Source of the DNA: Victivallis sp. Marseille-Q1083
GTDB taxonomy: Bacteria > Verrucomicrobiota > Lentisphaeria > Victivallales > Victivallaceae
Reading direction: 5' to 3'
NCBI RefSeq assembly: GCF_903645315.1
Contig: NZ_CAHJXL010000001.1
Span: 372,001 to 436,000, forward strand
DNA: 64,000 nucleotides
Position 1 is the stretch's first letter; each line of letters begins with the position of its first letter. Below are positions 1 to 9,164 of this stretch, in pieces. The position numbers were made by a program, and so were the translations under genes. The notes under the pieces were generated by a model that was not told the origin of the DNA, did not search any database, and was given only the letters and a program-made list of their open reading frames with translations.

Positions 1-947
1 GCATCTGGACCCAGCTGGAGCTGTTCATCATGCTGCTGCTGGTGACGCTGCCGGCCCTCGGGCTGCTGGCGCAGACGCCGGAGTTGTTCTCCGCGCCGGC
101 GGCGGAACGCGAAGCGATGTACGGCGTGCTGGTCCGCGAATACCTGCCGGTCGGCGTCAAGGGGCTGACGCTGGCGGCGCTGGCGGCGGCGGTGATGTCG
201 ACGGTCAGCACCCAGTTGAATTACAGCGCCCAGACCCTGACCCACGACGTGCTCGGCTCCTATCGGCATTTTTCGCCGGTCCGCGGCGTCCTCTACGGCC
301 GGCTGGCGATGATCGTCGTCATGCTGCTGGCGATCGTCGTCGTTTACTGCGCCGGCAGCCTGATCAGGATCGCCATCTTCATCACCGGCCTGCTCGGCTC
401 CTCGGCGCTGATCGGCTGGGGATACTGGTGGTACTGGCGGATCAACCTCTATTCCTGGTATGCCGCGATGCTCGGCGGGCCGCTGGTCTATCTGGCCTGC
501 TTCTTCGGCCTGCCGCGGATCCCGTGGTGGGCGGCCCAGGCCGCCCTCAGCCCCAACCACGCCGACATGATGGGCATCTGCGCCGGCGTGGTCAGCATGG
601 CGCTGACCACCGTCGTCACGCTGATCGTCACGTTTCTGACCCCGCCGGACGATATGGACGTCCTGACCGAATTCTACCGCCGGGCCCGGCCGATGGGGTA
701 TTGGAAGCCGGTGCAGGAGGTACTGCGCCGCCGCGGCGAACTGCGCGCCGAACCGCGCGGGCTGCTGGCCGGCGGCACCGTCACCGCGTTGTGCGGCGCC
801 GCCTGGCTCTGCCTGCTGATCATGGGGCTGTCAGAGCTGTTCGTCGGCCGCTATCTCGAAGCCGCCGGGTTCGGGACAGCTGCCGCTCTTTTCGCCGTCA
901 TCTTCAAGAAGCTGTTCGACTGGCACTTGAAACGCCTCGAAGCCTGA
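1..947 (+). CDS. Sodium:solute symporter (SSS family), C-terminal part
   Basis: The reading frame is open from the left edge, so the N-terminus lies outside the window; about 314 residues are visible. They form several hydrophobic helices with short loops, ending in a charged tail (around the FYRRARP motif) and two last membrane segments. The stretch near residue 60 with ALAAAVMSTVSTQLNYSAQ resembles the conserved late-helix region of SSS sodium/sugar or sodium/sialate symporters, where Ser and Thr residues help bind Na+. The predicted role is Na+-driven uptake of a sugar or similar organic solute across the inner membrane. It lies 14 bases upstream of a secreted phosphoesterase and leads a run of degradative enzymes, which suggests it imports their products. 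The family call is fairly firm; the substrate is unknown. Confidence 0.8.
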   Translation, partial: IWTQLELFIMLLLVTLPALGLLAQTPELFSAPAAEREAMYGVLVREYLPVGVKGLTLAALAAAVMSTVSTQLNYSAQTLTHDVLGSYRHFSPVRGVLYGRLAMIVVMLLAIVVVYCAGSLIRIAIFITGLLGSSALIGWGYWWYWRINLYSWYAAMLGGPLVYLACFFGLPRIPWWAAQAALSPNHADMMGICAGVVSMALTTVVTLIVTFLTPPDDMDVLTEFYRRARPMGYWKPVQEVLRRRGELRAEPRGLLAGGTVTALCGAAWLCLLIMGLSELFVGRYLEAAGFGTAAALFAVIFKKLFDWHLKRLEA

Positions 948-961
948 AAGGATGTTTCCCG

Positions 962-2203
962 ATGAAGATGATCTGTTATTTCATCGCGTTCCTGCTGGTT
1001 TTTTCGGCCCTGCCGACAACGGCCGGACAATCGTTGAAGGTCGTTTCCTACAACGTCATGGAGGGGTTCAACCGCGGTTCGGCGGTGACGGCGGTCTCCG
1101 AATGGCTGGAAGAGGAATCGCCGGATGTGGTGCTCTTTCAGGAGATGGATACCGACAGCGCCGGGCTGGCCCAAATCGCCGCCGCCTGGAATCACCCGTA
1201 CGCCTGCGTTTTGAAGCCTTTCACGGTTTATTCGCTCGGACTGACCTCAAAATGGCCGATCGACTATCTGGAATTGCGGACCAACGACATGTTTCACGGT
1301 TACATCCTGGCCAGAATCGGCGGCGTCTATTTCATGTCGACGCACTGGTCCTCCGCCAGATACGAACAGCGCGACCACGAAAGCGACATCTATGTTTTCC
1401 GGCTGCGTCCGTTGCTGGAGGGCGGTGAAAAAATCGTCGTCATGGGAGACTTCAACAATCCGTCGCCATTCGACGCCGCCGAAGCGAACGCCGAATCAGA
1501 GCTGCTGGCCAGCCGGCGCCGGACCGACGCCGAATCGGAAATCGTCGAAAACCTCAAAGACGGGTTCTGGGATTTTCATTGCATCGAACAACTGCTGGAG
1601 CTCGGTTTGCAGGATGTCATTCATCAGCACCAGCACGAACACAGTGCCGCTTCCACCTTCTACATCTATGAACGGATCGATCAGGCGCTGCTCAGCCGCA
1701 ACCTGGCCGGCAAGGTGACGGCCGCCTATCTCGAAGTCGAAGACCGGCCGCGGTTCGCGCCGCTCTCCGACCATCTGCCGCAGGTGGTTGAACTCGACTT
1801 CCCGCTGGAACCGGCCGCGGCGGACGGCGACCGGCTGCAACAGGAATTGATCCGTCTGCAAACCGTCGCGGAACCGGATAATTTCAAGCCGCAACCGGAA
1901 CGATGGCGGGAAGCGACAGAATCAGGCGGCAGTTACCTGGACCTGGCAGTTCCGGGCGATGGCGAACGTTATTTCACGCTGACCCGGCCGGCCGGTTTCT
2001 TTTCCATCCGCTTCCATGCCGCCGCCGGACAATGGCTGTCCGGCAGCCATATTATCTGCACGCCGGTCCCGGTCGCCGAATCGCTGACCATCCCGGTTCC
2101 GGCCGCGGCGGACGGCATTCGACTGCATCTTCAGCAGTTGCCGGCCTCCCTGCCGGCGGAGCCAGCCGTTGCCCAGTCCAATCAACCGGAAAGGAACAAG
2201 TAA
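962..2203 (+). CDS. Secreted endonuclease/exonuclease/phosphatase (EEP) family protein
   Basis: The product is 413 residues with a clear signal peptide (first ~21 residues, cleavage after TTAG). The EEP fold is shown in order by VVSYNVMEG, LFQEMD, the STHW strand, VMGDFNNPSPFDA and, near residue 269, SDHLP. These are the metal-binding and catalytic Asn, Glu, Asp and His positions of DNase I/sphingomyelinase-like phosphodiesterases. About 130 residues after the core form a beta-rich tail of unknown role. The ATG at 962 was chosen because it begins the signal peptide; the frame is open far upstream but overlaps the symporter. Its stop overlaps the next start as TAATG. The enzyme should cleave phosphodiester or phosphomonoester bonds outside the inner membrane; the substrate is unknown. 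Confidence 0.82.
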   Translation: MKMICYFIAFLLVFSALPTTAGQSLKVVSYNVMEGFNRGSAVTAVSEWLEEESPDVVLFQEMDTDSAGLAQIAAAWNHPYACVLKPFTVYSLGLTSKWPIDYLELRTNDMFHGYILARIGGVYFMSTHWSSARYEQRDHESDIYVFRLRPLLEGGEKIVVMGDFNNPSPFDAAEANAESELLASRRRTDAESEIVENLKDGFWDFHCIEQLLELGLQDVIHQHQHEHSAASTFYIYERIDQALLSRNLAGKVTAAYLEVEDRPRFAPLSDHLPQVVELDFPLEPAAADGDRLQQELIRLQTVAEPDNFKPQPERWREATESGGSYLDLAVPGDGERYFTLTRPAGFFSIRFHAAAGQWLSGSHIICTPVPVAESLTIPVPAAADGIRLHLQQLPASLPAEPAVAQSNQPERNK

Positions 2204-5166
2204 TGTACAAAACATTCCTGATGCTGTGCGCTTCCCTGGCCATGACAAACTGCTTTGCCGGCGTCGATGAAGCATTCACGCCCAAAATCAAAGAAGTCAA
2301 GATCTTAACGCCGGTCGTCCGTCCCGGCGATCCGCTGGTCGTCGATTTGACCTTCGAGGCCGAAGGGGCACTGCCGACGATCAAATACAACGGGTTCCTG
2401 CACATCGAACGGGAAAAGACCGAGCCGGTTTGCATGACCAACCTGGCGCTGACCGATTTCGGCATCGACTGGTGGAAAACCGGCGAACGCACCTATCGCG
2501 GCACCTATACGATCAATGTGCCGCCGGGCGCGCCGGAAGGCGAACGGGTGCTGCACGTCGGTTTTTATCTGACGGCGCCGGATTTCCTGACCGAAGCGAC
2601 CTATCCCTTCACGGTTTCCAGCGAAGCGCCTCCGGTGCAGTTTACACCGCCCCCCGCCCTGACGGCGGCGGAACTGGCCGACCGCCGGCGGCAGGAGGCT
2701 GAGTTCGTCGCCGCGCCGCTGGCGGTACTGGAAAATGAAAATTTCAGCTTCAAAGTCGCCGCGGACGGCCGCTGGAGTTTTACCGACAAGGCGCACAACC
2801 TGCCGTGGCTGTCCAGTACGGCGCGCCGCGCCTTCGGCACGGCGGCTTTCGTCAAAGGGGAGGAAAAACGGGGTTTTCCGATCACCGAACTGACCGTCGC
2901 CGCGGCGGCGCCGGGCGAAATCAAACTGCATTATCAGGCCCCGGACGGAACCGGCAGCGTCGAATTCACCATCGCCGTCAGGGCGGACGACGAACGGGCG
3001 CTGCACTTTTCCTGGCGCCAACTGGACGGCGAATGGCAGTTGAGCGACCTGGTTTTCCCGGAGAACGCCTTTGGCGCCACCGGCGAAGAGAATGCCATTG
3101 CACTCATTCCGAACTGCCTCGGCGTGTTGATGTACGCCGCTGAAAACCTGCCGACCAGCCTCTCCTGGCTGCCGTTCAACAGTTACGCCGGCCTGTCGAT
3201 GACGATGGCCGGCATGGTTCGGGCCGACGGCGGCATCCTGCTCAGTTGGAACGACGTCGACACCGCACTCGGCGCCGAACGGGTCTGGGGTCCGGAACTA
3301 TTGCCGGGCACCACCGCGCTGAACCTTTCGCTGACCCACCCGGGAACGAGCGGCGAATTCACGCTGGTCAACGTCGGCACCAGCGATTATTGCCGGGTGG
3401 CCAACGCCTACCGGCCGCTGGCCCGGGAAAAGGGATTCCTGAAAACGATGCGGGAAAAATACGGTGACCGGCCCAATCCGATCGACGGCTTCATGAGCTA
3501 CCGGCCGATGGCGATGCGCCATTATGTCGCCAACACCCGGCACAACAAGACGGATCAGGACATCTGGCAACTGGATTTCTCCTTTGCCGACGTCGCCGAC
3601 ACCGCCGAATACATCCATGACAAACTCGGCGTCGAAAAGGCGCTGGTGGTAGTGGCCGGCTTCGGCAACCAGGGTTACGATTTCCATCCGGACGTGCTGC
3701 CGGCCAATGCCGAAGCCGGCGGCAACGCCGGGTTGCGCGACTGCGCCGACCGGATCAAAAAGCTCGGCTATCTGGTCGGCGTCCATGACAATTATCAGGA
3801 TTTCTATCCCCGCGCCGCCAGTTGGGACGACAACGACATCATCCGCCAGCCGGACGGTTCGCTGCTCAAGGGCGGCGAATGGTGGAACGGCCAATGCTAC
3901 ATCGGCACTCCGAAGGCGATGCTCAAATTCGCCAGGCGCAATGTGCCGGAAATGAAAAAACTGTTCGGCTTCAATTATCATTTGCTGGACACCGTTTTCG
4001 CCGTGCCGCTCTACCGCGATTACAACCCGGCCGCGCCGATGAGCCGCGAAGAGGATATGCGCGGCAAGCAGGCGTTGTGCGAATACGTCCGCGGCCAGAT
4101 CGGCCTGGTCGGCAGTGAAGAGGGCGTCGAATGGGGCGTGCCGGTGGCGGATTACTTCGATTCGCTGTTCATGCAGCGGGTGAACCGCCGTTCCGGCGAT
4201 GTCGTCGTGCCGCTGTTCCAGATGGTCTACGGCGACTGCGTCGTCGTCTGCCAGGGCAACCGGACGTTGACGACAACGCCGGATTTCGTCCTCGATCACC
4301 TGATCGCGGCGGAACTACCGCAGTTATTGTTCGACAAACAGCCGGGCTGCGATCTGTCGGTCGACATCGCCGACGCCGAATTCGTCAACGACGCGGTGCT
4401 GCAACTGCAATTCGGTTGGCGGTCGAAAAACGGCTTGCCGAAAAAGGATTATAAAGCAATCGTCCATCTCGCCAAAGTGCGCGGCAATCTCGGCTACAAC
4501 GAGAGCGCCCTGGCCGGCGTCGACGTCCCGGTTCCGCTGGCGGACTGGCGGCCGGACGGCACGCTGCAGACGGAAAAATACAACATCGCCGTCGACGCCA
4601 ACCAGGATTTCCGCTATGAAGTGCTGCTGATGCTGCTGGACGGCAGCGAACGCATCGCGCTGCACGACGTCGTGGACATGGGCCATGCCCGCTATATGAT
4701 CGGCATTCTGGACGTCAAGGACGGCAAAGTCACCGTCGAACCGCCGGCGGCGCCTCCGGAAAGCTGTTTCACCCGGCTCGACAGCCGTCCGGAGCTGACC
4801 CGGACCAATGAAGCGTTCACCATCAACGTGATGAACATCTTCACCCCGCTGATGGACCGGGCGCGCGACTACCCGATGACCGCCCATCGTTTCCTCACGC
4901 CCGACCGCCAGGTTGAACAGAGCGAATTCGGCGATGTCAGAATCACCGTCAATTACGGCGATGCGCCTTACGATACCGGAAGATTCCTGCTGCCGAAATG
5001 GGGCTTCGCGGTGGAAGCGCCGGACTACGCCGCCTGCCGGGCCGACAGGATCGACGGGGTGCCCCTGACCGAAACCACGATGCTGTCGGCGGCGCCGGAA
5101 AAACAGTTCTTCGCTTACGGCGACCGGCAGGCGATGGCGTTGCTGACCCGGCGGCAAACAAAGTGA
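2203..5166 (+). CDS. Large secreted TIM-barrel hydrolase-like protein (DUF5696/GH101-like), paralogue 1
   Basis: The product is 987 residues with an N-terminal signal peptide (MYKTFLMLCASLAMTNCFAG). An Ig-like beta domain follows (residues ~25-160), then a beta-sandwich of ~230 residues, then a probable TIM barrel (~430-760) holding LVGVHDNYQDFY, YHLLDTVFAVP (Asp near 596) and GSEEGVEWGVPVADY (Glu near 639-643), and a C-terminal beta domain. The Asp and Glu pair is a plausible glycosidase nucleophile/acid set, but that is inference. I recall a similar barrel in DUF5696 proteins, distantly related to GH101; I cannot confirm this. It is clearly homologous along its whole length to the next gene. 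The start overlaps the previous stop (TAATG) behind AAAGGAA. Substrate unknown; probably a periplasmic or surface glycosidase. Confidence 0.6.
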   Translation: MYKTFLMLCASLAMTNCFAGVDEAFTPKIKEVKILTPVVRPGDPLVVDLTFEAEGALPTIKYNGFLHIEREKTEPVCMTNLALTDFGIDWWKTGERTYRGTYTINVPPGAPEGERVLHVGFYLTAPDFLTEATYPFTVSSEAPPVQFTPPPALTAAELADRRRQEAEFVAAPLAVLENENFSFKVAADGRWSFTDKAHNLPWLSSTARRAFGTAAFVKGEEKRGFPITELTVAAAAPGEIKLHYQAPDGTGSVEFTIAVRADDERALHFSWRQLDGEWQLSDLVFPENAFGATGEENAIALIPNCLGVLMYAAENLPTSLSWLPFNSYAGLSMTMAGMVRADGGILLSWNDVDTALGAERVWGPELLPGTTALNLSLTHPGTSGEFTLVNVGTSDYCRVANAYRPLAREKGFLKTMREKYGDRPNPIDGFMSYRPMAMRHYVANTRHNKTDQDIWQLDFSFADVADTAEYIHDKLGVEKALVVVAGFGNQGYDFHPDVLPANAEAGGNAGLRDCADRIKKLGYLVGVHDNYQDFYPRAASWDDNDIIRQPDGSLLKGGEWWNGQCYIGTPKAMLKFARRNVPEMKKLFGFNYHLLDTVFAVPLYRDYNPAAPMSREEDMRGKQALCEYVRGQIGLVGSEEGVEWGVPVADYFDSLFMQRVNRRSGDVVVPLFQMVYGDCVVVCQGNRTLTTTPDFVLDHLIAAELPQLLFDKQPGCDLSVDIADAEFVNDAVLQLQFGWRSKNGLPKKDYKAIVHLAKVRGNLGYNESALAGVDVPVPLADWRPDGTLQTEKYNIAVDANQDFRYEVLLMLLDGSERIALHDVVDMGHARYMIGILDVKDGKVTVEPPAAPPESCFTRLDSRPELTRTNEAFTINVMNIFTPLMDRARDYPMTAHRFLTPDRQVEQSEFGDVRITVNYGDAPYDTGRFLLPKWGFAVEAPDYAACRADRIDGVPLTETTMLSAAPEKQFFAYGDRQAMALLTRRQTK

Positions 5167-5205
5167 AACAAATTATAGTTCCATAAACAGACGAAAAGGA
5201 AATCA

Positions 5206-8205
5206 ATGACGATGCTCAGACAATTGTTGTGTTCGCTGCTGTTGGGCGGCGGCCTGCTGTTCACGGCCGAAACCGCCCTCGCTGAATTCAAACCGCAGGT
5301 GGAATCCTCCCGCCTGCTCAATCCGACCGTCCGCCCCGGTTCGCCGCTGGTGCTGGAATTGACCTTCGCCAATGCCGGCGAGCCGCCGACCATCCAGTAC
5401 AACGGCTTCATCCACCTTGAACGCGGCGACGGTTCGCAGAAAGCGAAGCCGGAATGCGACGGCATCGTCTCGGTGCTCGATTTCGGCGTCGACTGGTGGA
5501 AAACCGGCGGCGATACTTATCGCGGCACTTACAGCATCACCATCCCGGAAAATATGCCGGAAGGCGAGCGTTTCATCCATACCGGCCTGTGGCTCGGCGA
5601 AACCCGTTTCTGCGAAGCGTTCATCCCCTTCACCGTCGATGCCGACGCGCCGGAAAGCGCCAGAATCACCGCGCCGCCGCCGACCGCCGCCGAACTGGCC
5701 GAACGGCAGCAGCGGCTGAACAGTTATTTCACCCGGCCGGACGCCGAACTCGGCAATGCCAATTACGCTTTTGCGCTCCAGCAGGACGGCCGCTGGCGGT
5801 TCACCGATAAATTGAATGATTCGGTCTACTACTCCAATCTGGCCCGGCCGGCCTTCGGACTGGCCGCCTTCGGCCGGAACGGGGAAAAACGCACTTTCGC
5901 GATCGACAATTTGCAGTGGCTGGAAAATTCCGCCGAACGGATCCGCTTCGCCTGGACGGCGGAAACGCCGGACGCCGAAGCGATCGGCCAACTGGAATTC
6001 ACCCTCGAACCGGACCGCAACGACCGGACGCTGCACGTCAGTTGGCGCCAGACCGGCGGCGACTGGGAATTGACCGACGTCATCTTTCCGGACGAATCGT
6101 TCGCGTCGACCGGCGAAGAAGGCGGCGTACTGGTCATCCCGAACCGTCTCGGCATTCTGATGTACGCGACCGAAAACCTGCCGTCGAAGATGTCCTGGCT
6201 GACCTACGACGGTTACGGCGGTCTGTCGATGGCGATGGCCGGCGTCGGCCGAAACGGCAGCGGGATCCTGCTGTGGTGGAAGGATGCCGACACCGCCCTG
6301 ACCGGACAGCGGAGCTGGACGCCGGCAAACCTGCCCGGCGCCACCGCCGTCGACCTGACACTGAGCCACAAAGGCAAACAGGGCGAAGTCTATCTGGTCA
6401 ATGTCGGCAGCGGCGAACCTTGCGCCATCGCCAACGCCTACCGCGACGGCGCCAGGGCCAAAGGCTTCCTGGTGACGATGCGGGAAAAATACGGCGAACA
6501 CAACCCGATCGACGGAGTGATGAGCTTCCGGCCGATGGCGTTGTACAATTTCGCGCCGAATACCCGCTGGAACGAGACCGACCAGCGCAAAATCCGGGTC
6601 GGCTACAGCTTCGGCGATGTCGCCGACACCGCCGAATTCCTGAAAGACCGCCTCGGCCTCGACCGGGTGATGATCACCATCATGGGCTGGATTCACCGCG
6701 GCTACGACAACCAGCACCCGGATGTGCTGCCGGCAGCGCCGGAGGCCGGCGGCAATGAGGCGCTGCTCGACTGCGTTCAGCGAATCCGCCGGCTCGGCTA
6801 CCTGATCGGCCTGCACGACAATTACGGCGACTTCTATCCGGACGCGCCCTCCTGGAGCGAGGATTATGTCCAGCGGATGCCGGACGGTTCGCTGCGCAAG
6901 GGCGGCGTCTGGTGGGGCGGCCAGTGTTACCTGGTCAATCCGACCGCCTCGCTGCAGTTGGCCCGGCGCAATCTGCCGGAAATCAAAAAACTGTTCCCGC
7001 TGAACTATTATTATATCGACACGACTTTCGCGGTACCGCTGTCGGAAGATTTCAATCCGCTCAATCCGATGGACCGCAACGAGGATGTCAGACGCAAACA
7101 GGCGATGTGCAAATTCGCCCGGGATCTGTTCGGCCTCTTCGGCAGCGAAGAGGGCGTCGAATGGGGCGTGCCGGTAGCAGATTACGCCGAATCGATGCTG
7201 TTCCAGCGCACCAAGCGGCAGTCCGGCGAGGTGCTGGCGCCGTTGTTCGAAATGGTTTACGGCGACTGCTTCGTCATCTGCGAAGGCGACCGGACGCTGC
7301 CGGCGACGCCGGAGTACGTACTGGACCACCTGATCTGCGCGGAAATGCCGCAGGCGATCTTCAACAAAGCGATCGGCTGTGATCTGAGCTGCCGGATTGC
7401 CGGGGCCGAATTCATCTCCGATACGGCAATCGCGCTTCAGTTGGAATGGCAAAGCGACCACGGCTCGCCGAAAAAAGATTACCCGATCTTCCTGCACCTC
7501 GACCGCCACGGCAGCAATGTCGGCTACAAAGAGAGTGCGCTCGCCGGCAGCGATTTCGTGCCGGAGCCGGCGCCGAGCGCCTGGCAACCGGATACGCCGG
7601 TCCGTATCGCTCCGGTCCAACTGCCGCTGGACCGGACGGCCGACGGTTATTACGACGTCATGGTCGGCATGCTGGACAACGGCGAACGGCTGCCGCTGCG
7701 CCGGGCCGTCGATCTCGGACATACCCGCTATCTGATCGGTCACTTGAAAGTTGAAAACGGCAAGCTGACCGTCGAACCGCCGCAGCCGCCGGCCGAATCC
7801 TGTTTCAGCCGCCTCGACGGCAATCCGGAGTTCAGCTACACCAATGAAGGCTTTCTGATGAATCTGGATGCGATCTTCTCGCCGCTGATGGCGCGAACCC
7901 GCGATTTTCCGATGACCGGCCACCGTTTCCTCTCTCCAGACCGCAAGGTTGAACAGAGTGAATTCGGCGGCGTCAGAATCACCGTCAACTACGGAGACGA
8001 ACCGTACGACACCGGCAGATTCGTGCTGCCGAAATGGGGTTTCTGCATCGAAAGCGACGACTTCCTGGCGTTCCGGGCCGACAGCGCCGATGATCGCCGT
8101 TTCAGCGAAACGACGCTGATGACCGTTGAAAAACAAGACGAACGGCTGGTTCGCAAGGTAATCTACGGCGACGATGCCGCCGTCGAATTACGGAGCAGCC
8201 TTTGA
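5206..8205 (+). CDS. Large secreted TIM-barrel hydrolase-like protein (DUF5696/GH101-like), paralogue 2
   Basis: The product is 999 residues, a full-length paralogue of the preceding gene. It has a signal peptide (to about residue 27, TALA), the shared GVDWWKTGG and RGTYSITIPE block, the barrel motifs LIGLHDNYGDFYP, YYIDTTFAVP (Asp near 605) and GSEEGVEWGVPVADY (Glu near 648-652), and the same C-terminal blocks (FSRLDGNPE, HRFLSPDRKVEQSEFG). Conservation is strongest in the barrel and weakest in the N-terminal sandwich, as expected if catalysis is kept and substrate contacts differ. The start has AAAAGGA 5 bases upstream. It lies 39 bases after its sister and overlaps or abuts the next gene, so all are probably one transcript. 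Exact enzyme activity is not recognisable. Confidence 0.6.
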   Translation: MTMLRQLLCSLLLGGGLLFTAETALAEFKPQVESSRLLNPTVRPGSPLVLELTFANAGEPPTIQYNGFIHLERGDGSQKAKPECDGIVSVLDFGVDWWKTGGDTYRGTYSITIPENMPEGERFIHTGLWLGETRFCEAFIPFTVDADAPESARITAPPPTAAELAERQQRLNSYFTRPDAELGNANYAFALQQDGRWRFTDKLNDSVYYSNLARPAFGLAAFGRNGEKRTFAIDNLQWLENSAERIRFAWTAETPDAEAIGQLEFTLEPDRNDRTLHVSWRQTGGDWELTDVIFPDESFASTGEEGGVLVIPNRLGILMYATENLPSKMSWLTYDGYGGLSMAMAGVGRNGSGILLWWKDADTALTGQRSWTPANLPGATAVDLTLSHKGKQGEVYLVNVGSGEPCAIANAYRDGARAKGFLVTMREKYGEHNPIDGVMSFRPMALYNFAPNTRWNETDQRKIRVGYSFGDVADTAEFLKDRLGLDRVMITIMGWIHRGYDNQHPDVLPAAPEAGGNEALLDCVQRIRRLGYLIGLHDNYGDFYPDAPSWSEDYVQRMPDGSLRKGGVWWGGQCYLVNPTASLQLARRNLPEIKKLFPLNYYYIDTTFAVPLSEDFNPLNPMDRNEDVRRKQAMCKFARDLFGLFGSEEGVEWGVPVADYAESMLFQRTKRQSGEVLAPLFEMVYGDCFVICEGDRTLPATPEYVLDHLICAEMPQAIFNKAIGCDLSCRIAGAEFISDTAIALQLEWQSDHGSPKKDYPIFLHLDRHGSNVGYKESALAGSDFVPEPAPSAWQPDTPVRIAPVQLPLDRTADGYYDVMVGMLDNGERLPLRRAVDLGHTRYLIGHLKVENGKLTVEPPQPPAESCFSRLDGNPEFSYTNEGFLMNLDAIFSPLMARTRDFPMTGHRFLSPDRKVEQSEFGGVRITVNYGDEPYDTGRFVLPKWGFCIESDDFLAFRADSADDRRFSETTLMTVEKQDERLVRKVIYGDDAAVELRSSL

Positions 8206-8207
8206 CC

Positions 8208-9122
8208 ATGCGCCCAAAACCGTTCAGACGCATTTCGCAACTGGCGTTGCTGCTGCTGCCGTTCTTATCGGGCGGTTGCGGCAGCGTATCCCAACCGGCG
8301 ACGGTCCGCTTCGCCGCCTTTGCCGATGTCCAGTACTGTTCGGAGCATGAGGAACTGGCCGGCCGGCACTACCGCCGGTCCAGGGAATTGCTGGCCCAGA
8401 CCATCGAAGCGCTGAACGGCGAACGGGTGGATTTCGCCGTCAACCTCGGCGATCTGGTCGACCACGGCTGGCAGAATTATCCGCCGGTCCTGCAGGAACT
8501 GGAACAATTGCAAATGCCGCTCTACAGCGTCCTGGGCAATCACGATTTTGAAGTGGGCGACCGTTACAAACGGCACGTATCGGTCCGGCTCGGCATGCCG
8601 GCACCCTATTACGCCTTCCGGCTCGGCAACTGGCGCTTTCTGGCACTGGACACCAATGAAATCAGCCTTTACGCCTGGCCGGCCGGCAGTGCCGAAGCGG
8701 ACCGATACGCCCGTCTGATCGCCGAACAGTACCCGGAGGAACGCCGGCACGGCTACAACGGCGGTTACAGCGCCGAACAGCTCCACTGGATCGAAGCGCA
8801 ACTGGCCGAAGCGGCCGAAGCCGGCGAAGCGGTAGTGATTCTGCAGCACTGTCCGATCGAACCGGGCGGCAAGTGCCCGGCGACGCTGAATTCAGACCGG
8901 CTGCTCGAACTGCTCGACCGTTACGAGGACACGGTGAAACTTTGTCTGTCCGGCCATCATCACGCCGGCGGCCAGTTCGTTCGCCGCGGCGTGCTGTTCA
9001 AGACCGTCAAAGGCCAGGTGGAAGCCGGTATGCCAACTTATGTCATCGTCGAACTGAGCGAAAAAAACGTGACCGTTCACGGCTTCGGCGACGAGGCCGG
9101 CAGCCGCCTTCCCGCCGATTGA
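8208..9122 (+). CDS. Lipoprotein metallophosphoesterase (calcineurin-like)
   Basis: The product is about 304 residues. A short signal ends in a lipobox (LSGGC), so the mature protein is probably lipid-anchored. The metallophosphoesterase motifs appear in order: FADVQYC, NLGDLVDHGW, LGNHDFE and LSGHHHAGG, giving the Asp, Asn and His ligands for two metal ions. The overall pattern resembles purple-acid-phosphatase-like and ADP-ribose/CDP-alcohol diphosphatase-type proteins. A TTG at 8202 in the same frame would add two residues and overlap the upstream stop; the ATG at 8208 is equally possible. Together with the EEP protein it gives this locus two exported phosphoesterases. The substrate is not evident. 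Confidence 0.82.
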   Translation: MRPKPFRRISQLALLLLPFLSGGCGSVSQPATVRFAAFADVQYCSEHEELAGRHYRRSRELLAQTIEALNGERVDFAVNLGDLVDHGWQNYPPVLQELEQLQMPLYSVLGNHDFEVGDRYKRHVSVRLGMPAPYYAFRLGNWRFLALDTNEISLYAWPAGSAEADRYARLIAEQYPEERRHGYNGGYSAEQLHWIEAQLAEAAEAGEAVVILQHCPIEPGGKCPATLNSDRLLELLDRYEDTVKLCLSGHHHAGGQFVRRGVLFKTVKGQVEAGMPTYVIVELSEKNVTVHGFGDEAGSRLPAD

Positions 9123-9164
9123 CCCAGCCAGCAAAGAAATCAAACCGAAAGGAAATTCACCAAT

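Noticed and set aside
428-961. N-terminal extension of the EEP phosphoesterase frame over the symporter gene
   Set aside because: The extension is out-of-frame symporter sequence; the signal peptide starts at 962.
5203-8136. A 977-codon open frame antisense to the second hydrolase paralogue
   Set aside because: It mirrors the codon pattern of a clear gene on the other strand, has no signal or recognisable domain, and is typical of GC-rich coding DNA.
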